Source: Antrihabitans cavernicola
GTDB lineage: Bacteria; Actinomycetota; Actinomycetes; Mycobacteriales; Mycobacteriaceae
Reading direction: 5' to 3'
Length of the DNA stretch: 64,000 bases
Assembly (NCBI RefSeq): GCF_008297975.1
Contig: NZ_VLNY01000013.1
Coordinates: forward strand, 62,001 to 126,000
The notes beneath the pieces were generated by a model. The model searched no databases and was not told the origin of the DNA. It saw only the letters and a program-made list of their open reading frames with translations. The first letter of the stretch is position 1, and each line of letters begins with the position of its first letter. A program made the translations under genes and the position numbers. Positions 1-9,899 of the stretch are shown in pieces.

Positions 1-848
1 CCGGTGAGCGCGGCCCAGATCAGCATCGCAATCCCTGAATCACGCAGTGCGGGGATCAGTTCCAGGCCGTGTTTGCCGCCGCGGACCGGCGCGTTCGCGC
101 GCCAGATCAGCGGCGCGGCAAGCAGTCCGAGCAGCGCCAGCGGCGTCCGCACGACCAGCGCCAAACTCACGACCAGCGGCACGATCAGCAACGCCAGGTG
201 CAGCGTGCGGGTCCGCGCATCGCCGAGGCGCACCGCAAGGGTGTGTTTTCCGGACTCAGTGTCGGTGGGGATGTCGCGCAGGTTGTTCGCTACCAGTACG
301 GCACTGGAGAAGCAGCCGACCGCGATCGCAGTGACTAGACCGGCCCAGTCGATGCGATCGGCTTGCACGTACTGGGTTCCGAGCACCGCGATCAACCCGA
401 AGAACACGAACACCGCGATCTCACCGAATCCGCTGTAGCCGTACGGATTCTTGCCGCCGGTGTAGTACCAGGCGCCTGCGATGCAGATCGCGCCGACCAG
501 GATCAGCCACCACGCCGACGTGAGCGCAAGCACGATTCCGGCGACCGCCGCGATACCGAACGCCGTCATCGCCGCCGTTTTCACGGCCTTCGGCGACGCC
601 ACCTTCGAGCCGACCAACCGCAGCGGCCCGACGCGCACATCGTCGGTGCCGCGAATGCCGTCGGAGTAGTCGTTGGCGAAGTTCACACCCACGATCAACG
701 CCAGCGAGACCACCAGTGCCAGCAACGCCTTCCACCACACGCCGCCGGAAAGCGATGCGGCCGCGCCGGTTCCCGCGAGCACCGGGGCAATGGCGTTCGG
801 CAGAGTGCGGGGTCGAGCCCCTTCGATCCATTCAGCAGCTGTGGCCAT
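1..848 (-). CDS. menA: MenA, 1,4-dihydroxy-2-naphthoate polyprenyltransferase (3' end outside window)
   Basis: Integral membrane UbiA-family enzyme that attaches the polyprenyl chain to 1,4-dihydroxy-2-naphthoate to give demethylmenaquinone. Read on the minus strand from ATG at 848, the protein opens [19 protein letters not shown] and has the prenyl-diphosphate/Mg motif NDYSDG near residues 58-63. A second Asp-rich motif, NNLRDIPTD, lies near 190, and about eight hydrophobic segments are visible. 282 residues are visible; the M. tuberculosis protein is about 292, so only the last few residues are missing. It is divergent from the AfsR-like gene, with 28 nt between starts. Identity is secure from the motifs and from the other men genes downstream. 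Confidence 0.93.
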   Translation of the reverse strand, partial: MATAAEWIEGARPRTLPNAIAPVLAGTGAAASLSGGVWWKALLALVVSLALIVGVNFANDYSDGIRGTDDVRVGPLRLVGSKVASPKAVKTAAMTAFGIAAVAGIVLALTSAWWLILVGAICIAGAWYYTGGKNPYGYSGFGEIAVFVFFGLIAVLGTQYVQADRIDWAGLVTAIAVGCFSSAVLVANNLRDIPTDTESGKHTLAVRLGDARTRTLHLALLIVPLVVSLALVVRTPLALLGLLAAPLIWRANAPVRGGKHGLELIPALRDSGIAMLIWAALT

Positions 849-876
849 GGCAGCGATCTTTCCATGTGAGGGAACA

Positions 877-3800
877 ATGGACTCGCGAGGTGTGAAGCAC
901 CTCGAATACGATCGGATATCAGTGCATCCAGACAAGAGCGCGACCCAGCTGTCGACGCCCGCAGGCGCCTCGGTGGTGGTCGCCCTGCTCGGCGAGGTTT
1001 CCACGCGCCGGGACGGCGAACTGGTCCCGTTGCCGGGTGCTCGCGCACGCAGCCTGTTGGTGGCGCTCGCCGGTCATCCAGGGCGTAGTCGCAGCGCACA
1101 GGCCCTGATCGACGAGATCTGGGGCGACGACCCGCCCCGATCACCGATGAACGCGCTCCACACCCAGGTGTCTCGACTCCGCGCCGCGCTGCCCGACGGT
1201 GCCGTCGAAATGGGGCCGTCGGGTTATCGTCTCGCACTCGACAAGAACCAGGTCGATCTCACCCTCGCCAGGCTGCTGGAGCAACGCGCGCAGCAATCTC
1301 ATGCCGAGGGCGACGACAAGGCCGCGGTCGCCGCCGTCGAGGAAGCCCGCGCCCTGTGGCGCGGCGAGCCCGGCGCCGATCTGCCCGACGGCGTCCTGGC
1401 GCGCGAACTCGGTGGCGAAGCGGCGGCGAGGCAGAGTGCTCTCGACACGGTCGAGGTGGCCGCTCGTACAGCAATCGGCGACTTTGCCGGCGCCCTACCG
1501 CGAGCGCGTGCGATGGCCGGGCGTGCTCGTCTCGACGAAGCGGCGCATCTGCAATTGATGCAGGTTTTGGTCGGGTTGGGCCGGTCCAACGACGCACTCG
1601 ACGTCTTCGGTGGCCTGCGGGCGCGGCTCGCCGATCAGCTCGGCACCGATCCCGGGCAGGCGCTGGTCGAGCTGAACACCGCGATCCTGCGCGGCGATGC
1701 GATCGAACCGCCACGCGATACCGGCTCGCGATTGCCCAACGCGATCGGGCTCCGCGCCGCCCCGAACACGCTTCTCGGCCGTGAAGCCGACATCGCCGCC
1801 ATCGAAGATCAGCTGCGCGCCGCTCGCGTCACCACTGTGCTCGGGCCTGGCGGCACCGGCAAGACGCGGATCGTGCACGAGGTGGGCGCACGGGCGGCAC
1901 ACTCGATGCCGGTCGCGTTGGTGGAGCTGGCGTCGTTGCGCAGTGGCGAAGACGTGGTCGCCGCGATCAGCGGCACCCTCGGCGTCAGCGAAGTGGACCT
2001 GACGCCCGGCCTCGGCCGGACCCGATTGCATTCTGCGCGTGAACGATTGCGTGAAGCGCTGTCTGCGCGTGCAACTCTGCTGATCCTGGACAACTGTGAG
2101 CATGTGATCGGCGACGTGGCCGAGGTGGTTGCCGATCTGGTCTCTGCCAGCGACCGATTGGTGGTCCTCGCGACGAGCAGGGCACCGATGTCTATCACCG
2201 CGGAATCGGTATATCCGTTGCCCCCGTTGGTGATCGACGAGGCCGGCTCGCCCGCTACCGACTTGTTCCGGGCCAGAGCCAAGGCCGTTCGACCGTCGGC
2301 GCGCCTCGATCCGGTGGAAGTTGCGCGGCTGTGCCGGACACTGGACGGGCTTCCGTTGGCGATCGAGCTCGCGGCCGCCCGCGTTCGCACGATGAGTGTC
2401 GAAGAGATCAACACCAGGCTGGCCGACCGATTCGTGTTGCTGCGCAGCGGTGATCCCACGTCGCCGCAACGACATCGGACCCTGCACGCCGTGATCGACT
2501 GGAGTTGGAACCTGCTCGACGAGCAACAGCAGATCGTCCTGCAACGGCTGTGTCGGTTCCCTGCAGGTTTCAGCCTGTCGGCGGCGGAGCAGGTTGCCGA
2601 ATGGGGCGAAGTCACCGACGTGGCGTCGGCACTGGACGGGCTGGTCAATCAATCGATGGTCGCGGTGACCGAGAACGACGAGCCTGTCGGGTTGCGTTAT
2701 CACATGCTCGAGACGGTGCGTGAGTTCGGCGAGGAACAACTGGACAGCGCGGAGGCGAACGAAGTCACGGCCCGCATGTGTTGTTGGGCAAGGGGATTCG
2801 CCGCTGCTGCCGCCGCCGATTTCCGCAACGAGCACCAGGTCGCCACCGTCCACGCGGTGGAGGCGGAGCACGACAACATGCTGGCTGTCCTGCGCTACGC
2901 CGTTGCGCGTCGTGATGCGGCGACGGCCTATACGACGTTCCCGCTGGTCGGCCTGCTGTGGGTGATTCGGGGTGCGCACTCCGAGGTGTTCAACTGGGCG
3001 CCGAAGATCCTCGACATCGATGCGCGAGACGTCCAGGACCGCGTTCCAGGCGATCTCTTGGTGATGGCGTACCTCTTGGCCGGGATGCACATGGTGCTCG
3101 GTGGCGATGTTCGATTGATCGCGATCGCACGTGCCCGACTTCGGCCGCTGCTGCGCGATCGTGACGACATCAGTTCCGCCATGCGATTGCAGGCATCGCT
3201 GATTCTCGGCCCGCTCAACGGTGCGGGCGTCGCACGGAAACTCGCGGTCGCCATTCGATCCGACGATCCGTGGACACGCGGCTCGGCGCTGTCGAACCGC
3301 GCCAACCTGCGCGAGAACAGCGGCGACATCGACGGGTCGATTCGCGATGCACTTCGTGCGCTCGACGTGATCAGAAAGATGGACGATCTGTACGGTCTTG
3401 CGATGATCTGCCAGCATCTCGGCAGTGTCTACGCGCAGACCGCCCGATACGCCGAATCCGTTGTCTACTACCGAGAGTCAGCCGATGCCCTGGCGACGCT
3501 GCATGCCTACGAGGAAAGCACGCAGAGCCTCGCGTACATGAGTGCCGCACTGATCGGCTGTGGCCGAATCGACGAGGGTCGGCGTCAGCTTGCTGCGCTC
3601 TACGGATTGGAATCCGTCCCGGTGCGACGTGAAGACAACGATGCGAGCATGTGGCCGGAGGAAAGCAGCCAGCGCCTTGCTGCGCTGAGCAGTGGTCTCG
3701 CAGAAGCAGATCTGGCGGAAGGCGACATCGAAGGCGGGCTGAGTCGATACCGAACGGCGTTGACGGTCGCAGGCTGGCCGGAATCGGGAATCGCCCCAGG

Positions 3801-4188
3801 TCCGTACGAAACGATGGTGGCAAGTGCCGTCATCTGTGCGCACGTGCTCTACGGGCAGCCCGAACTCGTCGTCGAGACGGTCCCGCAGATCAGGGAGATC
3901 GCTGTTTCACGGTTGAGTCAGTTCCGAGATGTTCCCCAAATGGGTTGTGTCGGTACCGCTGTCGGCAGCTACCTGATCGCCACGGGCACGGCCCTCGAGC
4001 TGGGCGCGCGGTTGCTCGCCTTGGCTGTTCGGTGTCGAGCGCGGCAGGACTACCCGGCGATGCGACTCGACAGACACCTCGATGCCGCCCGCTCCGTTCT
4101 CGGCGACTCGGTGGTCGATCGAGAGTTGGAGCGGACGGCATCGATAACGCGTGAAGCAGCACATGCGGAGCTGCTCGCCTCGATCTAG
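877..4188 (+). CDS. AfsR/SARP-type regulator with BTAD, NB-ARC ATPase and TPR-like C-terminus
   Basis: Large cytoplasmic transcriptional regulator of about 1103 residues. Order of parts: OmpR-like winged helix (about residues 30-110), bacterial transcriptional activator domain (about 115-255), then an NB-ARC/STAND ATPase with P-loop GPGGTGKT (about 323-330) and Walker [10 protein letters not shown] (about 400). A winged-helix segment and a helical repeat region of TPR type follow to the end. The frame stays open upstream of ATG 877, but that part is antisense to menA, so 877 is the first credible start. The purine-rich stretch before it is too close to be a good ribosome site, so a slightly later GTG cannot be excluded. 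The minus-strand exporter genes 4197-6037 converge on its 3' end. Such regulators often control export or secondary metabolism; the target here is not visible. Confidence 0.85.
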   Translation: MDSRGVKHLEYDRISVHPDKSATQLSTPAGASVVVALLGEVSTRRDGELVPLPGARARSLLVALAGHPGRSRSAQALIDEIWGDDPPRSPMNALHTQVSRLRAALPDGAVEMGPSGYRLALDKNQVDLTLARLLEQRAQQSHAEGDDKAAVAAVEEARALWRGEPGADLPDGVLARELGGEAAARQSALDTVEVAARTAIGDFAGALPRARAMAGRARLDEAAHLQLMQVLVGLGRSNDALDVFGGLRARLADQLGTDPGQALVELNTAILRGDAIEPPRDTGSRLPNAIGLRAAPNTLLGREADIAAIEDQLRAARVTTVLGPGGTGKTRIVHEVGARAAHSMPVALVELASLRSGEDVVAAISGTLGVSEVDLTPGLGRTRLHSARERLREALSARATLLILDNCEHVIGDVAEVVADLVSASDRLVVLATSRAPMSITAESVYPLPPLVIDEAGSPATDLFRARAKAVRPSARLDPVEVARLCRTLDGLPLAIELAAARVRTMSVEEINTRLADRFVLLRSGDPTSPQRHRTLHAVIDWSWNLLDEQQQIVLQRLCRFPAGFSLSAAEQVAEWGEVTDVASALDGLVNQSMVAVTENDEPVGLRYHMLETVREFGEEQLDSAEANEVTARMCCWARGFAAAAAADFRNEHQVATVHAVEAEHDNMLAVLRYAVARRDAATAYTTFPLVGLLWVIRGAHSEVFNWAPKILDIDARDVQDRVPGDLLVMAYLLAGMHMVLGGDVRLIAIARARLRPLLRDRDDISSAMRLQASLILGPLNGAGVARKLAVAIRSDDPWTRGSALSNRANLRENSGDIDGSIRDALRALDVIRKMDDLYGLAMICQHLGSVYAQTARYAESVVYYRESADALATLHAYEESTQSLAYMSAALIGCGRIDEGRRQLAALYGLESVPVRREDNDASMWPEESSQRLAALSSGLAEADLAEGDIEGGLSRYRTALTVAGWPESGIAPGPYETMVASAVICAHVLYGQPELVVETVPQIREIAVSRLSQFRDVPQMGCVGTAVGSYLIATGTALELGARLLALAVRCRARQDYPAMRLDRHLDAARSVLGDSVVDRELERTASITREAAHAELLASI

Positions 4189-4196
4189 CAGGGCGA

Positions 4197-5045
4197 CTAC
4201 GCCTTTCGCATGTACATCTTCACGGTGAGCGGGGCCAAGACCGCGACCAGGATCGCGGAGCCGAGCAGCGACCAACCGAAGTCGGCGCCGATGTGACCGT
4301 GGTTCGCGAGATCGCGAACCGCACCGATGATGTGCGTGACCGGGTTGACCTTGACGAACGCTTGCATCCAGCCGGGCATCGTGTTGATCGGCACGAACGC
4401 GCTGGACATGAACGTCAGCGGGAACATGATCAGCATCGAATAGCCCTGCACCGTAGACGCTTTGCTGGCGAGAACGCCCATCAGCGCCCAGATCCAGCTG
4501 GTGGCGAAGGCGCAGACGATCACGAGGACCGCGGCAGCGAGGACGCCGAACACACCGCCTTCGGGACGCCAGCCCATGATGATGCCCATCACGAGCGTGA
4601 GCGTGGTGGCGACGAAGTAACGGACCATGTCTGCCGTCAATGCGCCGGCGAGAGCCGAAATTCGCGCGATCGGAAGGGATTTGAACCGGTCGAACACGCC
4701 CTTGTCCATGTCCTCACGAAGCTGGGTGCCGGTGACCATGGACGTGGTGATGACGGTCTGGACCAGAATGCCGGGAATGATGACGGGCAAGTAGGCCGAG
4801 ACGTTGCCGGAGATGGCACCACCGAAGATGTAGGTGAACATCAGCGTGAACAGAATCGGCTGCACGGTGACGTCGATCAGCTGTTCGGGGTTATGCTTGA
4901 TCTTGAGAATGCCGCGGTAAGCCATTGTCATCGAGTTGGCGAAAGTCTGGCGCAGCGTGATCTTTTGCGCCTGCGGCGTGATGACGGGCGCTCGGCTCGT
5001 CAGTGTCGAATTGTTGTCCGGGGGGCTTGCGAGTGTGGTTGTCAT
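4197..5045 (-). CDS. ABC-2 type permease, DrrB-like
   Basis: Membrane subunit of an exporter, 282 residues. After a hydrophilic N-terminus (about 1-50) there are about six hydrophobic segments. The spacing and the conserved loop GVFDRFKSLPIAR are typical of the ABC-2/DrrB permease family. The start ATG overlaps the 3' end of the ATPase gene by 4 nt (ATGA), so the two are translationally coupled. Substrate is unknown; DrrAB relatives export daunorubicin, glycolipids or other hydrophobic compounds. Confidence 0.87.
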   Translation of the reverse strand: MTTTLASPPDNNSTLTSRAPVITPQAQKITLRQTFANSMTMAYRGILKIKHNPEQLIDVTVQPILFTLMFTYIFGGAISGNVSAYLPVIIPGILVQTVITTSMVTGTQLREDMDKGVFDRFKSLPIARISALAGALTADMVRYFVATTLTLVMGIIMGWRPEGGVFGVLAAAVLVIVCAFATSWIWALMGVLASKASTVQGYSMLIMFPLTFMSSAFVPINTMPGWMQAFVKVNPVTHIIGAVRDLANHGHIGADFGWSLLGSAILVAVLAPLTVKMYMRKA

Positions 5046-6037
5046 GCGACGCTCCGCTCTGAATCGTTGTCGGTTGCATCTTCGGCTGAGTGGCCGGTGA
5101 TGGTGAGGAAGACCTCGTCGAGGCTGGGCTTCTGGACTGCGATCTCGTCGACCGCAATTCCGTTGTCACGCAACCGAATCAAGATCTCGGGAGTGGCGCT
5201 CGGATCGGCGAGGGGGACCGTGAGTCGCGCTGCTTCCGGCGTGACGGCGGCGTCGACACGGAGTGCCTCGCTGACGATGCGTCGGGCATCGTCGATCTGA
5301 GTGCGGTCCTGCAGGGTGAGGTGCAGCGACGAGTTGCCGACCGAAGCCTTCAACTCGTCGGAGGTGCCGTCGGCGACCAGCTTGCCACGGTCGATGACGG
5401 CGATCCGGTCGGCGAGCTGATCGGCTTCGTCCAGGTACTGCGTGGTGAGCAGCACCGTGGCGCCCTCGCGGACCAGTCGTCGGATGGTTTCCCACATCTG
5501 GGCGCGGGTGCGCGGATCGAGACCGGTGGTCGGCTCGTCGAGGAACAGCAGCGGCGGGGTCGCGATGAGGCTTGCCGCCAGGTCGAGCCTGCGTCGCATG
5601 CCGCCCGAGAAGTTCTTCAGCGGCTTGCTGGCAGCCTCGGTGAGATCGAATTCTTCGAGCAGGTCGGCAGCGCGACGCCGGGAATCGGCACGGCTGAGGC
5701 CGAGCAGGCGGGAGAAGATGATGAGGTTCTCGGTGGCGGACATGTCTTCGTCGACCGAGGCGTACTGGCCGGTGACGCCGACGAGCGAGCGGACCGCGTT
5801 GGGCTCGTGGACCACGTCGTGACCGAAGATGCGGGCGCTGCCGCCGTCGGGATTGAGCAGGGTCGCGAGCATCTTGATGGTGGTTGTCTTGCCGGCTCCG
5901 TTGGGGCCGAGGACGCCGTAGACGGCGCCTTGCGGAACGGTGAGGCTGACGCCGTCGACGGCGCGCTGTTTGCCGAAGACCTTGATCAGGCCGTCTGCCT
6001 CGACCGCGGGGACTGTTGCGCTTGCAGAAAAGTTCAT
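5042..6037 (-). CDS. ABC transporter ATP-binding protein, DrrA-like
   Basis: ATPase subunit of the exporter, 331 residues. Walker A GPNGAGKT at 44-51, signature NFSGG at 142-146, Walker B LLFLDEPT at 163-170, and the DrrA-type C-terminal extension ending in a PSLDEVFL motif. First gene of a two-gene operon with the downstream ABC-2 permease. The 5' side faces 99 nt of intergenic DNA before the oxidoreductase gene, which is on the same strand. Complete, with no missing catalytic residue. Confidence 0.9.
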   Translation of the reverse strand: MNFSASATVPAVEADGLIKVFGKQRAVDGVSLTVPQGAVYGVLGPNGAGKTTTIKMLATLLNPDGGSARIFGHDVVHEPNAVRSLVGVTGQYASVDEDMSATENLIIFSRLLGLSRADSRRRAADLLEEFDLTEAASKPLKNFSGGMRRRLDLAASLIATPPLLFLDEPTTGLDPRTRAQMWETIRRLVREGATVLLTTQYLDEADQLADRIAVIDRGKLVADGTSDELKASVGNSSLHLTLQDRTQIDDARRIVSEALRVDAAVTPEAARLTVPLADPSATPEILIRLRDNGIAVDEIAVQKPSLDEVFLTITGHSAEDATDNDSERSVA

Positions 6038-6136
6038 GGGAGAACAATGACGTGGCCCTCTTGCAGCGGCCTTGCACGTCGATTGCGTGGGCTGTCGTCC
6101 GCTGTCGCGGTTAGCTGACCTGGGTGGGAGCGGCCA

Positions 6137-7231
6137 TTACTTCGAGCCCGGAAGCCATGCGTAGTTGGCGGTACGAGAACCGTACTTTGCGTAGCGGTTG
6201 ATGGTTTCCTTGCTGATCGAACCGACCCGGCCTGCGATGAACAACCGCCGTGGTGTGTCGTCGCGGCGGCACGCCAGCACCAGACCGTTTCTGCGTCCGA
6301 GGCTCACCGCCTGGCCCGCATAGCCCATCGAGAACGGCTTGATCTTGCGTCCTTTCGCCAACCGGATCAGCGTGGCTGCTGCGTGCGCGCCTTGCGGGGT
6401 AGCCGTTGCGCAGGCGAATCGCGCGCCGGGAACACTGGCGCAGTCACCGACGACGAAGACGCGGGGATCGGTCACGCTGCGGAGGTGTTCGTCGACCACC
6501 GCACGGCCGTCCGGATCGACGGCCATTCCGCTGGATGCGACGAGTGCCGGCACGCTCGCGATGATCGCCCACAGCGTCAGATCCGAATGGAATTCTTCTC
6601 CAGACGCGAGTACGACCGTGCCCTCATTGCCTGCATGTGTGGAGCGCATCTCGCTGACCATATCCTCGTTGACCTGCACCTTCATCGATTCAAGGTCCGT
6701 TCGCACTCGGCGCTGCGCGCCCGCCGACAGGGTTGCGCTGATCGTTTGACCGACGACCCGTACCTGCAGGTCCGGCCGAGCTTCTGCGACTTCGGCGGCT
6801 GTCTCGATGCCCGTCAATCCGCCACCGATGACGGTCACCACCGCGCCGGCAGGTAGGCCGGCCAACGCGGTTCGGGCGCGTTCGGCACCCTCGAAAGTCC
6901 CGACCGGCACGGTGCCGGGCAGCGGTGTGACCGTACTTCCGACAGCCACGACCAGGTAGTCGAAACCGATGCTGGTGCCGTCGTCGAGGCCCACGGTGCC
7001 GTCGCCGATCTTGTCGACCGACCCGACGTGCACAGCGATGTCCTCACGCAGCATCTCGGTCAATGGTGTTGCGGCAGAGCCGGTTCCTGCGATTTGCTGG
7101 TGCAACCTCACGCGCTCGACAAAGTTGACGCGCGGGTTCACCACGGTTATGTCGGCGTCGGCCAGCTTCTTCGCGAGCCGGTTCGCCGCGATGGTTCCCG
7201 CGTAACCGGCGCCCGCTACGACGACCTTCAT
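6137..7231 (-). CDS. NAD(P)/FAD-dependent oxidoreductase, NDH-2-like
   Basis: Two-dinucleotide-binding-domain flavoprotein of 364 residues. FAD-binding GAGYAG lies at 7-12, the NAD(P)-binding GGGLTG at 136-141 and the second FAD contact VVGDCAS at about 260-266. It resembles type II NADH dehydrogenases and AIF/FSP1-like quinone reductases but lacks an obvious C-terminal membrane anchor, so NADH:menaquinone reductase activity is only a possibility. A GAGGAG ribosome site lies just before ATG 7231. The gene follows tetR by 56 nt on the same strand and is probably co-transcribed and controlled by it. Confidence 0.82.
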   Translation of the reverse strand: MKVVVAGAGYAGTIAANRLAKKLADADITVVNPRVNFVERVRLHQQIAGTGSAATPLTEMLREDIAVHVGSVDKIGDGTVGLDDGTSIGFDYLVVAVGSTVTPLPGTVPVGTFEGAERARTALAGLPAGAVVTVIGGGLTGIETAAEVAEARPDLQVRVVGQTISATLSAGAQRRVRTDLESMKVQVNEDMVSEMRSTHAGNEGTVVLASGEEFHSDLTLWAIIASVPALVASSGMAVDPDGRAVVDEHLRSVTDPRVFVVGDCASVPGARFACATATPQGAHAAATLIRLAKGRKIKPFSMGYAGQAVSLGRRNGLVLACRRDDTPRRLFIAGRVGSISKETINRYAKYGSRTANYAWLPGSK

Positions 7232-7287
7232 GACGACTCCTCATGTTCGTTGAATTGGGTTGGCACTTCCGTTGGACCGACCCCTCG

Positions 7288-7875
7288 TCAGTCCAACCGC
7301 AGGACAGTTGCGGCGATGTCCTCGAGTCCGGACCGAACGACGCGTGGATCAGCACCCTCGACGGCCGCCGCACGTAGCAGGCCGAGATAGCCGTAGTAGA
7401 GGGCACGAGCGGCAGCAGGGGCTTTTGCGCCTCGACCCGCGGCCCGGGCGACCTGTTCGAACTCGTCGATCAGTGTTGTTGCCAAGTTGCCGAACACGGC
7501 GGTCCGGTGGGTCCCGCGAGCGAGGATGGCTCCGTGTTCGCGGGCAAGCCCGGCGTTCGACGCGAACAGGTCCAAAAAGGGCTGCACCACGTCACCGACA
7601 TTGCGCACGGGGTCGTCGACGGGCACGGCGCCTGCAGCAGCGCGTGACTCGTGTACTGCGCCGATCCATCGATCGAACGCCATGAGCAGCAGCGAATCCT
7701 TGTCTCCGACAGCCATCACGCTTCCGACGCTCACACCTGCGGCCTCCGCAATCTTGCGGACAGTAGTGGCCTGGAAGCCGTCAGTCATGAACATCCGCTG
7801 CGCTGCGTCGACGATGCGAGCCCGTGTCTCTTCACGCTGTCGACTTCGACTTGAATGAACGTGTTCAGTGAACAT
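7288..7875 (-). CDS. TetR family transcriptional regulator
   Basis: 195-residue DNA-binding repressor. The N-terminal helix-turn-helix (about residues 20-65) has the usual TetR pattern, RIVDAAQRMFMTDGF followed by TTVRKIAEAAGVSVG, and a helical ligand domain follows. ATG 7875 is chosen because the protein begins just before the HTH and because a TACCGT -10 box lies 7 nt upstream, predicting a leaderless mRNA. Two adjacent TGAAC-N2-GTTCA palindromes overlap the first codons and probably serve autoregulation. The likely regulated gene is the downstream oxidoreductase and possibly the divergent NRDE gene. The ligand is unknown. Confidence 0.88.
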   Translation of the reverse strand: MFTEHVHSSRSRQREETRARIVDAAQRMFMTDGFQATTVRKIAEAAGVSVGSVMAVGDKDSLLLMAFDRWIGAVHESRAAAGAVPVDDPVRNVGDVVQPFLDLFASNAGLAREHGAILARGTHRTAVFGNLATTLIDEFEQVARAAGRGAKAPAAARALYYGYLGLLRAAAVEGADPRVVRSGLEDIAATVLRLD

Positions 7876-7880
7876 GTTCA
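7856..7880. promoter_or_regulatory. Tandem 12-bp palindromes over the tetR start (candidate TetR operator)
   Basis: TGAACGTGTTCA at 7856-7867 and TGAACATGTTCA at 7869-7880 are two TGAAC-N2-GTTCA palindromes separated by one base (centre-to-centre 13 bp). They cover the tetR start codon (7873-7875) and the first codons, just downstream of its -10 box, where a bound repressor would block initiation. Operator function is inferred from position and symmetry. Confidence 0.6.
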
Positions 7881-7882
7881 GG

Positions 7883-7888
7883 ACGGTA
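7883..7888 (-). promoter_or_regulatory. -10 box of tetR (leaderless)
   Basis: On the minus strand TACCGT ends 7 nt before the ATG at 7875, which puts the predicted transcription start at the start codon. Confidence 0.45.
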
Positions 7889-7935
7889 CGCCCGCGCGGG
7901 AACCACGTCAAGCCGGGTTGCGCACCCGGCGTGAT

Positions 7936-7941
7936 TAGGCT
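7936..7941 (+). promoter_or_regulatory. -10 box of the NRDE gene (leaderless)
   Basis: TAGGCT followed by 6 nt and ATG 7948; no ribosome-binding sequence is present. It lies in the divergent region with tetR. Confidence 0.45.
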
Positions 7942-7947
7942 CGTCGT

Positions 7948-8715
7948 ATGTGCCTGCTGCTGATCGCGTGGAAGGTGCACCCGACCTGTCCGCTGATCGT
8001 CGCGGCCAACCGGGACGAGTTCTACCGGCGGCCAACGAAGCCAATCCATCGGTGGGACGACGGGTCGGGGATTGTGGGCGGGCGCGATCTGACCAGTGGC
8101 GGTACGTGGCTCGGGGTTACAGCGTCCGGTCGATTCGCGGCGGTGACCAATGTTCGAGACGGCAAGGCCGAGGGCACGCCGCCGCAGTCGCGTGGTGCGC
8201 TCCCGACCGGGTTCCTCGACTCGACGGCGACACCGCAGGCGTACGCGGCGGCGGCCGACGGCGACGACTTCGCCGGGTTCAACCTGCTGGCATCCGATCT
8301 GGACGAGTTGTTTTGGGTCTCCAACAGATTCGACGGTGCAGGGGTTGCGGTCGAACCCGGTATCCACGGCCTGTCGAATGCGCAGTTGGACACCCCGTGG
8401 CCGAAGGTGACGGCGGGCAAGGCTGCGCTCGCGGCCGCGGTGAGCGAGGACTCGGGTGCGCCGGACGCCGACGTGGAGTCCTACTTCGAATTGCTCCACA
8501 GCACAGATCCGGCTCCGCGCGCCGACCTGCCGAACACCGGCGTCGGCGTGCGACGCGAGAAGCAACTGTCGCCGCTGTTCGTGCGGACCCGGTTCTACGG
8601 CACCCGCGCGAGTACCGTCCTGCGTGTGCGATCGGACGGATCCTTCGACCTGACCGAGCGGACTTTCAACTCACGTAGGCAAACCGGTGAAACCAGAATC
8701 GAGGAGACTTCGTGA
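7948..8715 (+). CDS. NRDE family protein (TANGO2-like)
   Basis: 255-residue protein starting MCLLLIAW, with the family's N-terminal Cys2 and the name-giving NRDE motif at about 26-29 (AANRDEFYRRP). Members occur from bacteria to the human TANGO2 protein. A role in heme or acyl-CoA handling has been proposed, but the biochemical activity is unsettled. The Cys at position 2 after the initiator Met is typical of Ntn-hydrolase-like folds. The start codon of the next gene overlaps its end by 4 nt (GTGA), so it heads a two-gene operon with the secreted hydrolase. Confidence 0.85.
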   Translation: MCLLLIAWKVHPTCPLIVAANRDEFYRRPTKPIHRWDDGSGIVGGRDLTSGGTWLGVTASGRFAAVTNVRDGKAEGTPPQSRGALPTGFLDSTATPQAYAAAADGDDFAGFNLLASDLDELFWVSNRFDGAGVAVEPGIHGLSNAQLDTPWPKVTAGKAALAAAVSEDSGAPDADVESYFELLHSTDPAPRADLPNTGVGVRREKQLSPLFVRTRFYGTRASTVLRVRSDGSFDLTERTFNSRRQTGETRIEETS

Positions 8716-9857
8716 ACAGCGCACTGATTCGGTGGATCGCGGCCATCGCTCTTGCCGGTAGCGTCGTGGTTGCCGCGCCCATCGCGTCTGCGGCGCCTGC
8801 CGACAACGCGCCCGGGACCGTCGTCGACGTCAGCGATCTACCTGCGGCACTGTGGTTTCCGAGCACCGGCAGCGCGAAGCGGGTGACGTATTGGTCGGTC
8901 GGATCCGACGGGAGGCCTGCCCTGTCCAGCGGCGCGTTCTACCTACCGGAGGGAACACCGCCGGCGGGCGGCTGGCCGGTAATCGGTTGGGCGCACGGCA
9001 CTTCCGGGCTTGCGGACGACTGTGCGCCGTCGCGCGTCGGACCGGCACTCGCCGGTCGTGATCGGCCCTATCTGGGGAACTGGCTGGCCCGCGGCTATGC
9101 GATCACCGCGAGCGACTACGTCGGACTCGGGACGCCCGGCGTTCACCCGTATCTCGACAGCAAGGTCGAAGCTCACAGCGTTGTCGACATGGTCAAGGCG
9201 GCTCGAGCGGTGACGCCCACGTTGTCGAATCGGTGGGTCGCGATCGGGCAGTCGCAAGGCGGCGGCGCAGCGGTGGCGACGGCTGCGCATGCCTCCGAAT
9301 ATGGCGGTCCCGCACTGGATTTCCGCGGAGCGGTGGGAACAGGTGTGCCTGCCTACATCGAAGACACCCTGTTGCCGCTCGGCCCCGGCGTCCCGCCGGT
9401 CGCACTGCCTGCGGGGATCACGTCGTACGTCTTCGACATTCTCGCCGGCTTTCGTGCGGCACACCCGGAGTTGAACGTGAACTCGTACCTGACGCCGCTC
9501 GGTCGCAAGTACGTCGACCTCGCAGAAACGTTGTGTACCAACGAAACCGAAGATGTCGTCCGTGGGGTCGTGCTAGGCGACGCGGTCAACAAGCCGCTCC
9601 GCGACGTCCCGAACTTTCAGGCAACTCTGACGGATTACATGGCGCTGCCGGAGACCGGGTACAACCGGCCGCTGTTCATCGGGCAGGGCCTCACCGACAC
9701 CGATGTGCCTGCACCGCTTGCGACCGCTTTCGCCGCGCGGCTTGCGGCGAACGGGCAACCGGTCACGTTCAAGACCTACCCGACGGATCACAGCGGGACG
9801 TTCGTGCAATCGCAGGCCGACGCAATTCCGTTTGTGGAGAGGCTATTTGGGAAATAG
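8712..9857 (+). CDS. Secreted lipase-family alpha/beta hydrolase
   Basis: 381 residues with a Sec signal peptide (about 1-28: positive MNSALIR, hydrophobic core, then an ASAA cleavage region). The mature part shows an oxyanion-like WAHGTSG near 91-97 and a nucleophile elbow GQSQGG near 179-184. The catalytic His is probably in the C-terminal TDHSGTF segment. This matches the actinobacterial secretory lipase (LIP) family, which hydrolyses lipid esters outside the cell. GTG start overlaps the NRDE gene by 4 nt. Substrate cannot be told. Confidence 0.85.
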   Translation: MNSALIRWIAAIALAGSVVVAAPIASAAPADNAPGTVVDVSDLPAALWFPSTGSAKRVTYWSVGSDGRPALSSGAFYLPEGTPPAGGWPVIGWAHGTSGLADDCAPSRVGPALAGRDRPYLGNWLARGYAITASDYVGLGTPGVHPYLDSKVEAHSVVDMVKAARAVTPTLSNRWVAIGQSQGGGAAVATAAHASEYGGPALDFRGAVGTGVPAYIEDTLLPLGPGVPPVALPAGITSYVFDILAGFRAAHPELNVNSYLTPLGRKYVDLAETLCTNETEDVVRGVVLGDAVNKPLRDVPNFQATLTDYMALPETGYNRPLFIGQGLTDTDVPAPLATAFAARLAANGQPVTFKTYPTDHSGTFVQSQADAIPFVERLFGK

Positions 9858-9886
9858 TGCTGGTGGCGGATGTCGGTGGTTCCGGG

Positions 9887-9892
9887 TATACT
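9887..9892 (+). promoter_or_regulatory. -10 box of the DUF222/HNH gene (leaderless)
   Basis: TATACT, close to the consensus, with 7 nt to ATG 9900. This supports the ATG at 9900 over the in-frame ATG at 9870, which lies upstream of the promoter. Confidence 0.5.
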
Positions 9893-9899
9893 CGAACAC

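Noticed and set aside
673-876. N-terminal extension of the AfsR-like protein
   Set aside because: These codons are antisense to the menA coding region and match nothing in the family.
1495-3417. Minus-strand open frame of 640 codons opposite the AfsR-like gene
   Set aside because: Composition (Arg/His/Gln-rich) and lack of motifs mark it as antisense shadow; the plus-strand gene has clear domains.
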